A stretch of 7,328 nucleotides of DNA. Origin: Hyphomicrobiales bacterium (GTDB lineage Bacteria; Pseudomonadota; Alphaproteobacteria; Rhizobiales; UBA4765). The notes below the pieces were generated by a model. That model saw only the letters and a program-made list of their open reading frames with translations. It was not told the origin of the DNA and searched no databases. Shown here piece by piece: positions 6,679 through 7,328 of the stretch (position 1 is its first letter; the number at the start of each line of letters is the position of its first letter). The translations under genes and the position numbers were made by a program. The stretch lies in contig JAIYEB010000087.1 in NCBI GenBank assembly GCA_027487195.1, positions 1 through 7,328 of the forward strand. The letters run 5' to 3'.

Positions 6679-7328
6679 ATGACCCTTCCAGACACAACCG
6701 GCACGCAAGCGCTTCTGGACGTTCAGCACCTTGAGACCTGGTATGGGCCGGTCATCGCCATTCGCGGCGTGAGCCTTGCCGTTCATGCCGGACGGATCGT
6801 TTCGGTTCTGGGTGCGAATGGTGCGGGCAAGACCACGCTGCTCAACACGATCTCGGGCGTTGTTGATCCCTTCAAGGGCACGGTTTCGTTTCGAGGTGAC
6901 GTGATTTCAGGCCTTGATGCGGATGAGGTGGCGCGGCGCGGCCTGAGGCTCGTGCCCGAGGGGCGTCAGGTCTTTGCGTTTCTCTCGGTCGCTGAAAATC
7001 TAGCCATGGGTGCCTACACGCGCACAGACCGTGATGCTGTCGCCCGCGATGTTGAGCGTGTTTACAGCTGGTTTCCGCGTCTGAAGGAACGCTCAGGTCA
7101 GGCAGCCGGCCTGTTGTCCGGGGGTGAACAGCAGATGCTCGCGATTGGGCGTGCGGTCATGGCTGAGCCAAGCCTTCTCCTTCTCGATGAGCCCTCGCTT
7201 GGCCTTTCTCCGCTGCTGACGCGGGAGATCTTTGCCATCGTGAAGCGCATCAACGTCGAGGCCGGAACGACCATTCTGGTTGTCGAGCAGAATGCAGCCA
7301 TCGCGCTTGCAACCGCTGATGATGCCTA
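6679..7328 (+). CDS. livF: Branched-chain amino-acid-type ABC transporter ATP-binding protein, LivF-like, 3'-truncated by window edge
   Basis: 216 complete codons are visible; the frame is still open at the window end. LivF proteins are usually about 235-245 residues, so only 20-30 residues should be missing. Walker A is GANGAGKT (45-52), followed by the LivF-typical LVPEGRQVF (91-99), signature LSGGEQQ (146-152) and Walker B LLLLDEP (166-172). The switch region reads VVEQN (201-205), with Gln where most ABC ATPases have His; this is usual for LivF and not a defect. It completes the ATPase pair with the LivG-like protein. The ATG at 6679 lies 4 nt after the livG-like stop. The nearest purine run (GAGG, 6673-6676) is very close to the ATG, so initiation probably relies on coupling with livG. 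About 12 residues before the first conserved strand are slightly long but acceptable, and no better start is seen. Confidence 0.93.
   Translation, partial: MTLPDTTGTQALLDVQHLETWYGPVIAIRGVSLAVHAGRIVSVLGANGAGKTTLLNTISGVVDPFKGTVSFRGDVISGLDADEVARRGLRLVPEGRQVFAFLSVAENLAMGAYTRTDRDAVARDVERVYSWFPRLKERSGQAAGLLSGGEQQMLAIGRAVMAEPSLLLLDEPSLGLSPLLTREIFAIVKRINVEAGTTILVVEQNAAIALATADDA

Noticed and set aside
7279..7293. Missing H-loop His (VVEQN) in the LivF-like protein
   Set aside because: Gln at this position is characteristic of LivF proteins, not a loss-of-function change.
1..7328. A novel defence, mobile or CRISPR-type system
   Set aside because: Every substantial plus-strand frame is a recognisable transporter subunit or oxidoreductase, and there are no repeat arrays, integrase/transposase genes or tRNA-like sites.

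Overview
The window is a dense, single-strand (all +) stretch of about 7.3 kb with high G+C (roughly 60% by eye) and no RNA genes, mobile elements or CRISPR. Gene content, protein style and ATGA/GTGA stop-start overlaps fit an alphaproteobacterium, probably Hyphomicrobiales-like. That taxonomic guess rests on general resemblance only.

Region 1 (1-3873) is a run of four genes joined by three ATGA overlaps. They are an extended-SDR NAD-dependent epimerase/dehydratase (5' end outside the window), two oligopeptide-type ABC importer ATPases (DppD-like and DppF-like), and a Gfo/Idh/MocA-family oxidoreductase. The matching permeases and solute-binding protein are absent and probably lie upstream. 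Two NAD(P)-type oxidoreductases on either side of a Dpp-type ATPase pair suggest uptake and oxidation of a sugar, sugar acid or similar polyol-like compound, rather than simple peptide uptake. The substrate cannot be read from the sequence.

Region 2 (3874-3958) is an 85-base gap, the only real intergenic space. It holds a strong Shine-Dalgarno for the next gene. Starting in the gap and running into that gene is a pair of dyads with identical geometry (GGATC-N16-GATCC, twice, centres 30 bp apart) that flank the ribosome-binding site and the start codon.

Region 3 (3959-7328) is a second importer, of the branched-chain/hydrophobic amino-acid type (HAAT): LivH and LivM permeases, LivG ATPase, and LivF ATPase cut off by the window end. 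The genes overlap or are 4 nt apart. No periplasmic binding protein gene is in the window.

Overall this is a fairly ordinary catabolic/transport locus. I found no clear evidence of an undescribed system. The points most worth checking are the paired dyads at 3917-3972, the substrate of the SDR-DppDF-Gfo operon, and an unusual His-Gly H-loop in the DppF-like ATPase.
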